Shown here piece after piece: positions 22,771 to 31,195 of a stretch of 42,825 nt of DNA (positions within the stretch are counted from its first letter, which is position 1; every line of letters begins with the position of its first letter). The stretch covers positions 1 through 42,825 of the forward strand of contig JAKAMR010000009.1 in assembly GCA_021812785.1 (NCBI GenBank). The letters are read 5' to 3'. Source of the stretch: Nitrospirota bacterium (lineage in GTDB: Bacteria; Nitrospirota; Thermodesulfovibrionia; Thermodesulfovibrionales; JdFR-88). Below the pieces are notes generated by a model. The model worked only from the letters and a program-made list of their open reading frames with translations. It did no database searches and was not told the origin of the DNA. A program made the translations under genes and the position numbers.

Positions 22771-22848
22771 ATAGGGAATTTTTATTTTTTTTAAAATAAA
22801 AAAAAACTGAAGGCAAAAAACAAAAAATCCAAGGAGGTTTTACCGGTA

Positions 22849-23751
22849 ATGGGGGCAAGGATCATCAGCGGCACGGAGATAGCCGCTCAGATAAGGGAGG
22901 AATTGAAGCAGGAAGTGGCCCGCATGAAGGAGGAGCACGGGTTGGTGCCAGGCCTCGTGACCATTCTCGTGGGCAAGAATCCCGCTTCGATAAGCTATGT
23001 TACAGGCAAACAGAAGACCGCGCATGAGCTGGGCTTCCATTCCACGCAGGACGATCAGCCGGAGGACATCTCCGAGGCCGCCCTCCTTGCGCTTGTGGAC
23101 AAATATAACAAGGACCCGAAGATCCACGGCATTCTTGTGCAGCTGCCGCTGCCGCGTCACATCAATGAAAAAAAGGTTTTAACCGCGATAGACCCAGACA
23201 AGGACGTTGATTGCTTTCATCCGGTCAACGTAGGCCGCCTGGTAATAGGCGGGGACGAGGCAAGGTTCAAGCCCTGCACCCCGGCGGGCATTCAGGAGCT
23301 CATAGTGCGTTCAGGGTTTGAGACTGCTGGAGCCGAGGTGGTCGTGGTAGGCCGCTCCAATATAGTTGGCAAGCCCATCGCCCTTATCATGATGCAGAAG
23401 GGCAAAGGCGCAAACTCCACCGTTACCGTCGTGCACACCGGATCAAAGAACATGGAGGCGCACTGCAAGCGCGCAGATATCCTCATTGTGGCGGCCGGTG
23501 TTCCAGGCCTTGTAAAACCCGAATGGATAAAACCCGGGGCCTGCGTAATAGACGTGGGCGTAAACCGGGTCGGCGAGAAAAAGAGCGAAAAGACCGGTAA
23601 GATGGTCCCCATTCTCAAAGGAGACGTGGACTTCGAGGCCGCGAAAGAGATAGCCGGGGCCATTACCCCCGTTCCCGGCGGCGTGGGGCCCATGACCATT
23701 ACGATGCTCATGAAAAACACGGTCATGTCCGCCAAAATGAGCATCAAGTAA
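22849..23751 (+). CDS. folD: Methylene-THF dehydrogenase/methenyl-THF cyclohydrolase FolD
   Basis: FolD interconverts methylene-, methenyl- and 10-formyl-THF. Signatures are VGKNPASISYVTGKQKTA with the catalytic lysine of K-x-K-T-A (about residue 55), the GILVQLPLPRHI motif, DVDCFHP, the nucleotide-binding VVGRSNIVGKP, and TPVPGGVGPMT near the C-terminus. Its 300 residues are normal. AAGGAGG precedes the ATG by about 11 nt. It is immediately followed by metV-metF, which fits consecutive steps of the Wood-Ljungdahl methyl branch. Confidence 0.97.
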   Translation: MGARIISGTEIAAQIREELKQEVARMKEEHGLVPGLVTILVGKNPASISYVTGKQKTAHELGFHSTQDDQPEDISEAALLALVDKYNKDPKIHGILVQLPLPRHINEKKVLTAIDPDKDVDCFHPVNVGRLVIGGDEARFKPCTPAGIQELIVRSGFETAGAEVVVVGRSNIVGKPIALIMMQKGKGANSTVTVVHTGSKNMEAHCKRADILIVAAGVPGLVKPEWIKPGACVIDVGVNRVGEKKSEKTGKMVPILKGDVDFEAAKEIAGAITPVPGGVGPMTITMLMKNTVMSAKMSIK

Positions 23752-23844
23752 ATTACCCACTTAATCTCCCACGGGGAAATTTTCTAATTTTACCCCTGGA
23801 GGGCCAGATGTGGGTCAAACGAATCAAGGAGGTTTTGAGGAAAG

Positions 23845-24513
23845 ATGATAATTACCAGGAAAAAAGATCGCAAGGAACTCCTGGAGACTTTGAAGAAATT
23901 TAATAACTTCTTTCTGCTTGGATGCTCGGAGTGCGCAACCCTCTGCGGCACCGGCGGACAGGAGCAGCTTGACGAGCTTAAGGGCCAGCTGGAAGAACAG
24001 GGCCATACGGTCAGAGGGGCGTTCGTGGCAAAAACCGGCTGCCAGGTGCTGGGCACGAAGGTTGAGCTCAAGAAGTTCAAAGAGGCGCTGGACGGAACAG
24101 GCTGCATCGTAGTGATGTCCTGCGGCGCGGGCACCCAGGCGGCCGTGGAGCTATTCGAGGACAAGCCGGTCTACCCGTCAAACGACAGCATGTTTCTGGG
24201 CAACATGACCAGGCTGCAGATGTTCGATGAGCGCTGCTCGCTGTGCGGCGAATGCGTTCTGGACAAGACGGGCGGAGTATGCCCGGTTACAGCATGCGCA
24301 AAGGGGATACTGAATGGCCCATGCGGCGGCACCAAGAACGGACATTGCGAGGTCAACCCGGACATACCCTGCGCATGGCTGCGCATATGGGAGAGGATGG
24401 AGAAGCTGGGCCAGGTTGAAGAGTTCAGATCGGTGACGATCGGCGCGAAGGACTGGTCCGCGTCCGCAAAGCCCAGAAAATTAAACGTGAGGGAGGAAAA
24501 GGAAAAAAAGTGA
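23845..24513 (+). CDS. metV: MetV, iron-sulfur partner of methylene-THF reductase
   Basis: A 222-residue cysteine-rich protein of the methylene-THF reductase C-terminal domain type. In acetogens MetV pairs with MetF and is needed for its activity. Cysteines appear as GCSECATLC (about 26-34), then in the C-terminal part RCSLCGECVLDKTGGVCPVT and GPCGGTKNGHCEVN...CAW, which look like iron-sulfur or zinc ligands. A lysine/glutamate-rich tail follows. AAGGAGG lies upstream of the ATG. Its TGA overlaps the GTG start of metF, so the partners are translationally coupled, as expected for a complex. Confidence 0.9.
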   Translation: MIITRKKDRKELLETLKKFNNFFLLGCSECATLCGTGGQEQLDELKGQLEEQGHTVRGAFVAKTGCQVLGTKVELKKFKEALDGTGCIVVMSCGAGTQAAVELFEDKPVYPSNDSMFLGNMTRLQMFDERCSLCGECVLDKTGGVCPVTACAKGILNGPCGGTKNGHCEVNPDIPCAWLRIWERMEKLGQVEEFRSVTIGAKDWSASAKPRKLNVREEKEKK

Positions 24514-25391
24514 GCTTCAAGGAGGCGCTCAATTCCGGAAAATTCGTTGTCACCGCCGAGGTAGGCCCCCCCAAGGGCACCGATATCACGGCGCTGCATC
24601 ATGATATAGAGCTGCTTAAGGACAAGGTGGATGCGCTTAACGTAACTGATAACCAGTCCGCTGTAATGCGCATCTGCTCGCTGGCTATCTGCAAGATAGT
24701 CCTTGAGCACGGCGCGGAGCCAATATTGCAGATGACGTGCAGGGACAGAAACCGCATAGGTCTTCAGTCCGACCTGCTCGGGGCAAGCGTGCTCGGAATA
24801 AGAAACGTTCTTTGCATGACGGGCGACCACGTGCTTGCGGGAGACCATAAGGGCGCAAAGCCGGTCTACGACCTGGAGTCCGTCCAGTTGCTGGCCGCCG
24901 TCCAGGGGCTCAATAGCGGCAAGGACATGGCAGGAAACGACCTTAAAGGCAGCACTGATTTCTTCCAGGGGGCTGTAGTCACCCCGGAGGCGCACCCCCT
25001 TGCTCCCCAACTTGCCAAGTTCGAAAAGAAGGTACGGGCAGGCGCCAGATTCTTCCAGACCCAAGCCGTCTACGATGTGGATAAATTCAAGGAATTCATG
25101 TCCGAGGCCAGGCGCTTCCCCATAAAGGTGCTTGCGGGACTCGTAATATTAAAAAGCGCCGGGATGGCTAATTTCCTCAATAAAAACGTCCCAGGCATCC
25201 GTGTGCCGGAGGAGCTGATAGAGGAGCTGAAGGCCGCAGGCAAGGAAAAGGCCCTTGAGACCGGAATGGACATCGCGGCTAGGCATATCCGCCGCCTGAA
25301 GGAAGAAAATATATGCGACGGCGTGCACATCATGGCGATAGGCATGGAGGATAAAGTCCCGGTTATAATGCAGAAGGCCGGCCTGCTTTAA
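24510..25391 (+). CDS. metF: 5,10-methylene-THF reductase MetF
   Basis: MetF reduces methylene-THF to methyl-THF, the last step of the methyl branch before acetyl-CoA synthesis (or methionine synthesis). The FAD TIM barrel shows TAEVGPPKGTD, ALNVTDNQ, LQMTCRDRNRIGLQSDLLGA, VLCMTGDHV, and the later GARFFQTQAVYDVDKF and GLVILKS segments. Its 293 residues are usual for the short acetogen-type enzyme. The start is a GTG (24510) inside the metV stop (GTGA). It is the last gene before the strong terminator at 25464-25514. Confidence 0.95.
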   Translation: MSFKEALNSGKFVVTAEVGPPKGTDITALHHDIELLKDKVDALNVTDNQSAVMRICSLAICKIVLEHGAEPILQMTCRDRNRIGLQSDLLGASVLGIRNVLCMTGDHVLAGDHKGAKPVYDLESVQLLAAVQGLNSGKDMAGNDLKGSTDFFQGAVVTPEAHPLAPQLAKFEKKVRAGARFFQTQAVYDVDKFKEFMSEARRFPIKVLAGLVILKSAGMANFLNKNVPGIRVPEELIEELKAAGKEKALETGMDIAARHIRRLKEENICDGVHIMAIGMEDKVPVIMQKAGLL

Positions 25392-25463
25392 ATTTTTCAT
25401 TTCCCGTAAAGCAGAATATCGTAATGCGGGCAGCTCGCCGCCCGGCAACAAAAAAGTAAAAAT

Positions 25464-25514
25464 AAAAAAGCCCCTTGGCCCATCTTTTCAAGAGATCAAC
25501 CAAGGGGCTTTTTT
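25464..25514. terminator. Strong bidirectional terminator
   Basis: AAAAAAGCCCCTTGG at 25464-25478 is perfectly complementary to CCAAGGGGCTTTTTT at 25500-25514, with a 21-nt loop. With A-runs on one side and T-runs on the other it can stop both metF and the convergent chemotaxis gene. Confidence 0.9.
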
Positions 25515-25527
25515 CTTCGGGGGAAGA

Positions 25528-27240
25528 TCAGGCGGCGGTCCGCATCGTTACGAAACCCGACACATCTTTTTTCAGGGTGTTGCCTATGCCGCTTAAGTTT
25601 TCTATCTGGGAAAGCACATTGCCGGCCATCTTTTCCATCTCCTTTGAGATGGAGGCCGTAGCCTCTATATTCTTCACTACCTCTTCCGACGCGCTTGACT
25701 GCTCCTCGACCGCTGTGGCTATCTGGGTTATCTGGTCGCGCACCTTCTGGACGGAAGTCAGGATAGTGTTGAGCACATTGTTCAAATTCTTAACGTTCAT
25801 GGACGCTTTTGAGTAGCCTTTAGAGGCGTCTTTCATCAGGTTCGCGGTCTGCCCGGATTCCGCCTGAACCGTGCCTATCTTCTCCGATATCTCGGTTGTC
25901 GCCTTGATCGTCCTTTCCGCCAGTTTTCTGACCTCGTCGGCGACCACTCCAAAACCGCGCCCCTGGTCCCCTGCCCTCGCCGCCTCTATTGCCGCGTTCA
26001 GCGCAAGCAGGTTGGTCTGGTCCGCGATGTCTTTGATCACGGTGACGATGTCCCCAATCTCCCCAACGCTTTGGTCCAGCTTCTCAATATTGGAGGCAAG
26101 TTTCGAAGCCGACGAGTTCACTTCGTTTATCACGTCTACGGTTATTTCCGTCACCTGTTTGCCGCCTTCAACGAGATCCATCATCTCCGAGGACGATTCT
26201 GAGGCAGTGGAAGCGTTACTGGCGATGTCGGTTATCGTCTGGTTCATCTCTTCGGCTGAGACGGCGATCTGCTGGGCCTGGGACGCCTGGTTCCTGGCCC
26301 CTTCCGCAGCGTTTTTGGCCTCATTCTTCAGCACCTCAACGGTGGACGCTACCCCTCCTGCGGACATCGAGATATCATCTATTATCAGGCTGAACGCGCT
26401 GGCCATGCTGTCCATATGCTGCCCGAGAATGCCTATCTCGTCATCGCGCTCATCTTCTATCCTTATCCTGAGGTCTCCTTTTGCCATTGTATCCACGCTC
26501 TGAGACAAACCGGCAATCGCCTTAAGTATGCCTCGCATTATCCAAAGCGAGATCAGCAAAGCCACCAGGGAAAGGATGACGCCCATGACCGCAAGCCGCT
26601 CTTTGGCGCCAAAGACTATCTTGTCGGAACTCTTGTCCAGAAAAGATATCCTGTCAAGCTGTATAGCCATAAGCTTGTTGAAGGCATCGACCGTCTGGGC
26701 TCCGCTGACCAATATGGTCCTTGCACGGAAATCCGCAGCCTCTTTGGTTTTTCCTGCCTGCATCAGGGCAAACCACTTGGGGCGGGCATCCTTGTACTGC
26801 CCATAGTAGTCCATCAGATCGCCAACCGCGGCCTTGGTCTTATCGCCATTATCGAGCTGGGAATAAAGCCTCAGGTCGTTATCGAAGGTGTCGAACCATT
26901 TTTGGCTTCCATCTATTATTTTCTGACGGGAATCGGCATCCGGTATCGCCAGGTACTGTGAGACGCCGAACCGGAGCTGCCACATGGCGTTTTGCGCATC
27001 GGCAAGATAGCCAAGGCCGACAGCACCATCGTCATGCATCAGATCGATCATGCAGGAAAGGTCCTCAAAACCTTTAAAACCAGCCGAAACTAAAATGGCG
27101 GTAAACAGTATCGTAAGGCCGACGAGCATGTACATCCGGCCCGCAACCGTCTTTCCTTTAAAAAAGTTCCCCTCTTTTTTTGACACTTTCTTATCCCCTA
27201 ATGAATAAGTTTTTACGCAAAATCTTAAAAAAGGTTCCAT
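25528..27240 (-). CDS. Methyl-accepting chemotaxis protein
   Basis: A 570-residue membrane receptor. Membrane segments lie at about 37-54 and 216-235, enclosing a periplasmic domain of some 160 residues with the mostly helical, charged look of a four-helix-bundle sensor. A HAMP domain follows (about 236-290), then a long coiled-coil signalling domain. Its hairpin tip includes [20 protein letters not shown] and [14 protein letters not shown], which bind CheA/CheW. The ligand is unknown. The ATG at 27240 lies inside an AAAAAGGT/ACCTTTTT hairpin without a ribosome site. A GTG at 27186 behind AGGGGA is a good alternative start. Confidence 0.94.
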   Translation of the reverse strand: MEPFLRFCVKTYSLGDKKVSKKEGNFFKGKTVAGRMYMLVGLTILFTAILVSAGFKGFEDLSCMIDLMHDDGAVGLGYLADAQNAMWQLRFGVSQYLAIPDADSRQKIIDGSQKWFDTFDNDLRLYSQLDNGDKTKAAVGDLMDYYGQYKDARPKWFALMQAGKTKEAADFRARTILVSGAQTVDAFNKLMAIQLDRISFLDKSSDKIVFGAKERLAVMGVILSLVALLISLWIMRGILKAIAGLSQSVDTMAKGDLRIRIEDERDDEIGILGQHMDSMASAFSLIIDDISMSAGGVASTVEVLKNEAKNAAEGARNQASQAQQIAVSAEEMNQTITDIASNASTASESSSEMMDLVEGGKQVTEITVDVINEVNSSASKLASNIEKLDQSVGEIGDIVTVIKDIADQTNLLALNAAIEAARAGDQGRGFGVVADEVRKLAERTIKATTEISEKIGTVQAESGQTANLMKDASKGYSKASMNVKNLNNVLNTILTSVQKVRDQITQIATAVEEQSSASEEVVKNIEATASISKEMEKMAGNVLSQIENLSGIGNTLKKDVSGFVTMRTAA

Positions 27241-27523
27241 ACCTTTTTCTTTAATATGTGCCGCCTGAATATCTTATCGTATGGCTAAAGTTAAAACTTT
27301 AATCGAAAACTCTTTTTTTTCAAGGGATTTAATATATTTTTAAGTAAAAAATTTATATGCCCGGCCAGAAAAGCTGAAATCCTAAGCCCACTCCAAATCC
27401 AAATCATGTCTGATAGGATTGAATCAGGAAGTCATAAGGATCATGTTCAGACTTCAGTACCTGCATATAAGGATGCCCTTTATCGAAAAAAATGGGAGAA
27501 GGAAACGGGGAAACAAAAACCTT

Positions 27524-28474
27524 ATGAAAAAAAGAAGATTGGGAAATACCGGATTGGAAATCGCCCCTTTTGTCCTTGGTGGAAATGTATTTGGGTGGAC
27601 GGTGCGGGAAGAGACCGCATTCAACCTCCTGGACGCCTTTGTGGGTGCCGGATTCAACCTCATCGATACGGCGGATGTCTATAGCACATGGGTTGCCGGG
27701 CATTCAGGAGGGGAGTCGGAGACTATCATCGGACAATGGTTGAAAAGGAGAAGCAACCGGAGAAAAGTCCTCATAGCCACAAAAGTGGGTCTCCCAATGG
27801 GCCCAGGGAGACAAGGGCTTTCAAAAGCATATATTCAGGCTGAAGTGGAAGAATCCTTAAAGCGCCTCCAGACTGATTATATCGATCTCTATCAGGCCCA
27901 TGCTGATGATCCCGGCAGTACACTTGATGAGACACTAGACGCTTTTGAAACCCTTATCAAACAGGGCAAGGTAAGGGCGATAGGCGCTTCCAATTATAGC
28001 AGTCGGCGGCTTGTCCGGGCACTGGAGATAAGCGGCTACAAAGGATTTACCGGCTATCAGACCCTTCAGCCCCGCTATAACCTTTATGACCGTGAAGAAT
28101 ACGAAAGAGAATTTGAACCTTTGGTAAAGGAGAAAGGCCTTGGGGTTATAACCTATTCTTCTCTTGCAAGCGGTTTTTTGTCCGGGAAATATCGCTACTG
28201 CGAGGACCTTGCCGTTAGGGCGAGGGGGCCTATGGTAAGCAAATATCTGAATGAGAGGGGATTCCGGATATTAAAGGCCCTGGATGAGGCGGCGCAAAAA
28301 ATGGGCGCAAAACCAGCCACCATTGCCCTGGCCTGGCTCATGGCGAGAAATAGCGTTACCGCCCCTATTGCGTCAGCTACCTCGATCGAGCAACTGGATG
28401 AGCTTATCAAGGCTGCGAGCCTGGAATTGGATAGATCAGTAATTGCGTTTTTAGATGAGGCAAGCGCTTATTGA
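27524..28474 (+). CDS. Aldo/keto reductase
   Basis: A NADPH-dependent oxidoreductase with a TIM barrel, 316 residues from the chosen start. It shows MKKRRLGNTGLEIAPFVLGG, the catalytic Asp-Tyr region NLIDTADVYS, the lysine in LIATKVG, the conserved DYIDLYQAHADDP (histidine of the tetrad), and GASNYSSRRL. The frame is open further upstream to 27419, but that stretch is low-complexity and only the part from ATG 27524 aligns with the family. The substrate cannot be told from sequence. The neighbours give no pathway clue. Confidence 0.9.
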   Translation: MKKRRLGNTGLEIAPFVLGGNVFGWTVREETAFNLLDAFVGAGFNLIDTADVYSTWVAGHSGGESETIIGQWLKRRSNRRKVLIATKVGLPMGPGRQGLSKAYIQAEVEESLKRLQTDYIDLYQAHADDPGSTLDETLDAFETLIKQGKVRAIGASNYSSRRLVRALEISGYKGFTGYQTLQPRYNLYDREEYEREFEPLVKEKGLGVITYSSLASGFLSGKYRYCEDLAVRARGPMVSKYLNERGFRILKALDEAAQKMGAKPATIALAWLMARNSVTAPIASATSIEQLDELIKAASLELDRSVIAFLDEASAY

Positions 28475-28532
28475 AATTTTAATCAGTTCACGCATCAGCC
28501 ATTTTTTATTTGATATGCCCTTTTCAGAAAAC

Positions 28533-29627
28533 TTACCATTTGAGAATAAGTGAGCCATCTTCATTTTCCTCAACGTTCGTCCCTAATTTGGCGCCTTCCC
28601 TGTTCAATGTCTCCATCAGCCAGAGTCCATCCTTACCGACCGCCAGCTCCACCCGGAAGCGGCGGACCCGCGTGGGTATCATCTGAACGGAAAGGAGTGC
28701 TCCTTTTGGGCTTTCCACCGAAACAAGATACATAAGCCCCAGGTCTCCCCTGTATTGTTCATAACCCAGAATACTCTCGTACACGTTAATAAAATCTCCG
28801 CAGCCATAGAGGATGAGCCTCTTTTTATACACCTCGATACCCTTTATGTGATGTGAGGAATGACCGTGGATTATATCGATTCCCGCTTTATCAATGATCT
28901 CGCGGGCAAACTTCCTCTGTTCTTTCTGGACTTCATAGCCCCAGTTGGGTCCCCAATGTATGGAGGCAATGACTATATCGTCCTTCCGCCGGGCCTCTTC
29001 CACCTTTTTCTTGATTTTGAGCGCCGTGGCGTTTGACAAGTCAGGCAAAAGGTTGACGCCCGGCCTGTCCGCGGCGGCGGCCCAGGATAATGGGATGCCG
29101 CTTGTCACATGGCCAAAAGAAAAGACAAGCACCCGCCCCCCGTCGTCATGTTCCAGAATTGCGGAGGCTTCCGCCTCTTCTAGGTCCCCTCCGGCCCCCG
29201 CGTAACGTATGCCTGCCTTTTTGAGGGTTTCGAGCGTCTCTTCCAGTCCAGGATAGCCCAAGTCCAGAATATGGTTATTGGCAAGCGAGCAGCAGTCTAT
29301 GCCGGCCGCCTTTAAGCATCCCACATTGCCGGGGTGCATCCTGTAATTAATACCCTTGTATTCGTGTTCTTCGTTTTTTGTCACAGCCGTCTCAAGATTT
29401 ATCAGACTGAAATCCGGCCCGAAACGTTTGAGTTCCTCAAGGGCATCCCCCCAAATATAGGAAATACCAGCTTGCCTTGGTATGGGACCATTCTTCCGTT
29501 CCGCGAGTTCCACATAGCCTATGGCGCTTTCCATGAAAGATTCGTATATCCTGGCATTATTCGGATGCGGAAGTGTCTGGTCTATGCCTCTGCCTGTCAT
29601 TACATCGCCGCAGATGAAGAGTCTCAT
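28533..29627 (-). CDS. CapA-family metallophosphatase-like protein
   Basis: A 364-residue protein of the poly-gamma-glutamate capsule (CapA/PgsA) family, a calcineurin-like metallophosphoesterase fold. Visible are LFICGDVMTGRGID near the start, LINLETAVT, SLANNHILDLGYPGL, VIASIHWGPNWGYE and DIIHGHSSHHIKGIEVY, which contain the usual metal-binding D, N and H residues. I prefer the ATG at 29627 (MRLFICGDVM); the frame is open to an ATG at 29672. No signal peptide or CapB/CapC genes are present, so a role in capsule synthesis is not supported. A phosphatase role is more cautious. Confidence 0.88.
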   Translation of the reverse strand: MRLFICGDVMTGRGIDQTLPHPNNARIYESFMESAIGYVELAERKNGPIPRQAGISYIWGDALEELKRFGPDFSLINLETAVTKNEEHEYKGINYRMHPGNVGCLKAAGIDCCSLANNHILDLGYPGLEETLETLKKAGIRYAGAGGDLEEAEASAILEHDDGGRVLVFSFGHVTSGIPLSWAAAADRPGVNLLPDLSNATALKIKKKVEEARRKDDIVIASIHWGPNWGYEVQKEQRKFAREIIDKAGIDIIHGHSSHHIKGIEVYKKRLILYGCGDFINVYESILGYEQYRGDLGLMYLVSVESPKGALLSVQMIPTRVRRFRVELAVGKDGLWLMETLNREGAKLGTNVEENEDGSLILKW

Positions 29628-29702
29628 TTGGTCTTGTGTCCTGGTTTTCAAAAAAAAGTTTCCACATTTCAATATAGGGCTTTAAACAAGAAAAGGGGCC
29701 GG

Positions 29703-30146
29703 CTAACCCTTTAAGACTTCCCGTATGAGCCTGAGGGTGCCTCTAAGCCCATAGCTCTCGATTATGGTCCTCAGTTTGGCTGACCAGGAGAAGGCGAAAT
29801 CAAGCGGATGGCGAATATTTTTATCCCATGCGAAATCGTATTCCCAGACCCTACGTTTTCCGGCGCCAAGCTCATCCAATATTCCGGCTACCTTTGCGCG
29901 GACCCTGTCCAGGCAGTAAACGCATATAGCCCCAGGGTCCTTGTTCCAATATTTTGCTCCCTCTATTTTCCCGCTTTCTATAAAGGATACTAGCTTAAAG
30001 GCAAGATCCTCAGTCCTGGACTTGCGGTCGAACACTATCCATTTCCCGCCATGCTGCCGCCATATTCTTCTGACCTCGGTTACAGGGTAATCCGGCATTA
30101 TCCATGTCCAGAGTATGTCACTATATCTTTTCATGTTCGCATTCAA
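29703..30146 (-). CDS. Unknown 147-residue protein
   Basis: A soluble protein with a tryptophan-rich N-terminus (YSDILWTWIMPDYPVTEVRR), a KWIVFDRKSRTEDLAFKL segment, and GAICVYCLDR in the middle. The pattern 'GKW-I-V-F-D...K-W-N-K-D...I-C-V-Y' reminds me of the small Bles03/DUF1917 family, but that match is from memory. It is located upstream of the CapA-like gene on the same strand, 75 bp away. ATG 30146 or the internal ATG at 30134 may be the start. The function is unknown. Confidence 0.7.
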   Translation of the reverse strand: MNANMKRYSDILWTWIMPDYPVTEVRRIWRQHGGKWIVFDRKSRTEDLAFKLVSFIESGKIEGAKYWNKDPGAICVYCLDRVRAKVAGILDELGAGKRRVWEYDFAWDKNIRHPLDFAFSWSAKLRTIIESYGLRGTLRLIREVLKG

Positions 30147-30289
30147 CTAAGAAGCAGAAGCAGGCCCCTGATTGGAATTCTCTTCCGGTCACCCTGAAAC
30201 AACAAATACCTCTTTTCCTGATATTCTTAGATTATAGCTCTAACAAAATCTGAAGATGTGCATTGTATAGGACAGAAGGAGGATGCGTT

Positions 30290-30595
30290 ATGTTGGCAGA
30301 ATTCAGCATTGTACCTGTAGGAGTAGGCAGTAGTCTGGGTGATCGACTGGCCGAAGTGCTCAAGATCGTCAACGCAAGCGGATTGCCATATAAGGTTAAT
30401 CCCATGGGTACTGTCATCGAGGGGGATTGGAACGATGTGATGGAGCTTGTCAGGAAATGCCATGAGGCAGTAATGAAGACCGGAGAGCGGGCGTTGACAG
30501 CGATATCAATAGACGATCGAAAAAACAAGCCCAACAGGATCGACGAGAAAGTGAGATCCATCGAAGGGAGAATCGGGAAGGACTTGAAAAAATAA
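30290..30595 (+). CDS. MTH1187/YkoF-like thiamine-binding protein
   Basis: A 101-residue protein starting MLAEFSIVPVGVGSSLGDRL, with KVNPMGTVIEGDWNDVMELV in the middle. This is the length and pattern of the MTH1187 (DUF77) ferredoxin-like fold family. Some members bind hydroxymethylpyrimidine or thiamine; here the ligand is not shown. I chose the ATG at 30290 because AAGGAGG lies 7 nt before it. An AAGGGCTT/AAGCCCTT hairpin (30594-30633) overlaps the stop codon but has no T-run. Confidence 0.88.
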   Translation: MLAEFSIVPVGVGSSLGDRLAEVLKIVNASGLPYKVNPMGTVIEGDWNDVMELVRKCHEAVMKTGERALTAISIDDRKNKPNRIDEKVRSIEGRIGKDLKK

Positions 30596-30836
30596 GGGCT
30601 TTTTTGAGGGATAATTTGAAGCCTGAAGCCCTTCATGCTATGAGTTTTAAAAATCCTCGCGGACCGGTGCATTTGCCCTTGCAGATTTTTTTGTGGCAGA
30701 ATTCGCCCCCGAAAACCGGCCCGCCAAAACTGCGATTGCACTGGACTTGAGGGCATTATTTTTATTTGTAAAAAACTCGTAGTGCGTTGTAAAATATCAA
30801 TATTTCCATTAATTATGACCTTAAAAACATAGCATG

Positions 30837-30855
30837 AATTTATTCGGGAATAAAT
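30837..30855. other. Inverted repeat in the gap before the phosphomannomutase region
   Basis: ATTTATTC and GAATAAAT form an 8 bp inverted repeat around GG, followed by TTTTTT. It could be a weak terminator. Nearby, a T-run followed by GGCAGAAT(T)CG occurs twice (about 30687-30710 and 30856-30874). The rest of 30634-30836 holds nothing I recognise. Confidence 0.35.
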
Positions 30856-30874
30856 CTTTTTTGGCAGAATCGAC

Positions 30875-31175
30875 TTGAGTAAAACAGGCACAAGCCCGCT
30901 TCCTTATAAGATGAGGCAGCTATTGCAAGAGTTTTTCTGGAAGCTTGGGCGCGTTGGAGGCTCATTTATTCAGGACGTAAACTCCGCCATTTACAGGCCC
31001 GTCCTGCGCTCCCGATTTTCTTCTCCCGGAAGCGGAAATAAAAAAACAAAAATACATTCCCTCTATCTTCAAGGCTTTTTCCGGCATCAAGAAAGAGTTT
31101 TTTGAATACCGGAAACGCGAAATTGGCATAATAAGATTCGACTATATAAACGGGCGGACAGCCCAAAAAGAATAA
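30875..31175 (+). pseudogene. Possible small gene with a frameshift at an A7 run
   Basis: A TTG-started frame (SKTGTSPLPYKMRQLLQEFF...) reads as plausible protein until GSGNKK at about 31045. There the in-frame reading continues to a stop near 31105, but the +1 frame after the run of seven A encodes a better sequence (KQKYIPSIFKAFSGIKKEFF, EYRKREIGIIRFDY...) to a TAA at 31173-31175. Removing one A would join both parts into about 99 residues. It may be a sequencing error, a decayed gene, or programmed slippage. It ends 20 bp before the mutase gene. I do not recognise the family. Confidence 0.45.
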
Positions 31176-31195
31176 CGGGGGTTAGATAAGGGACT

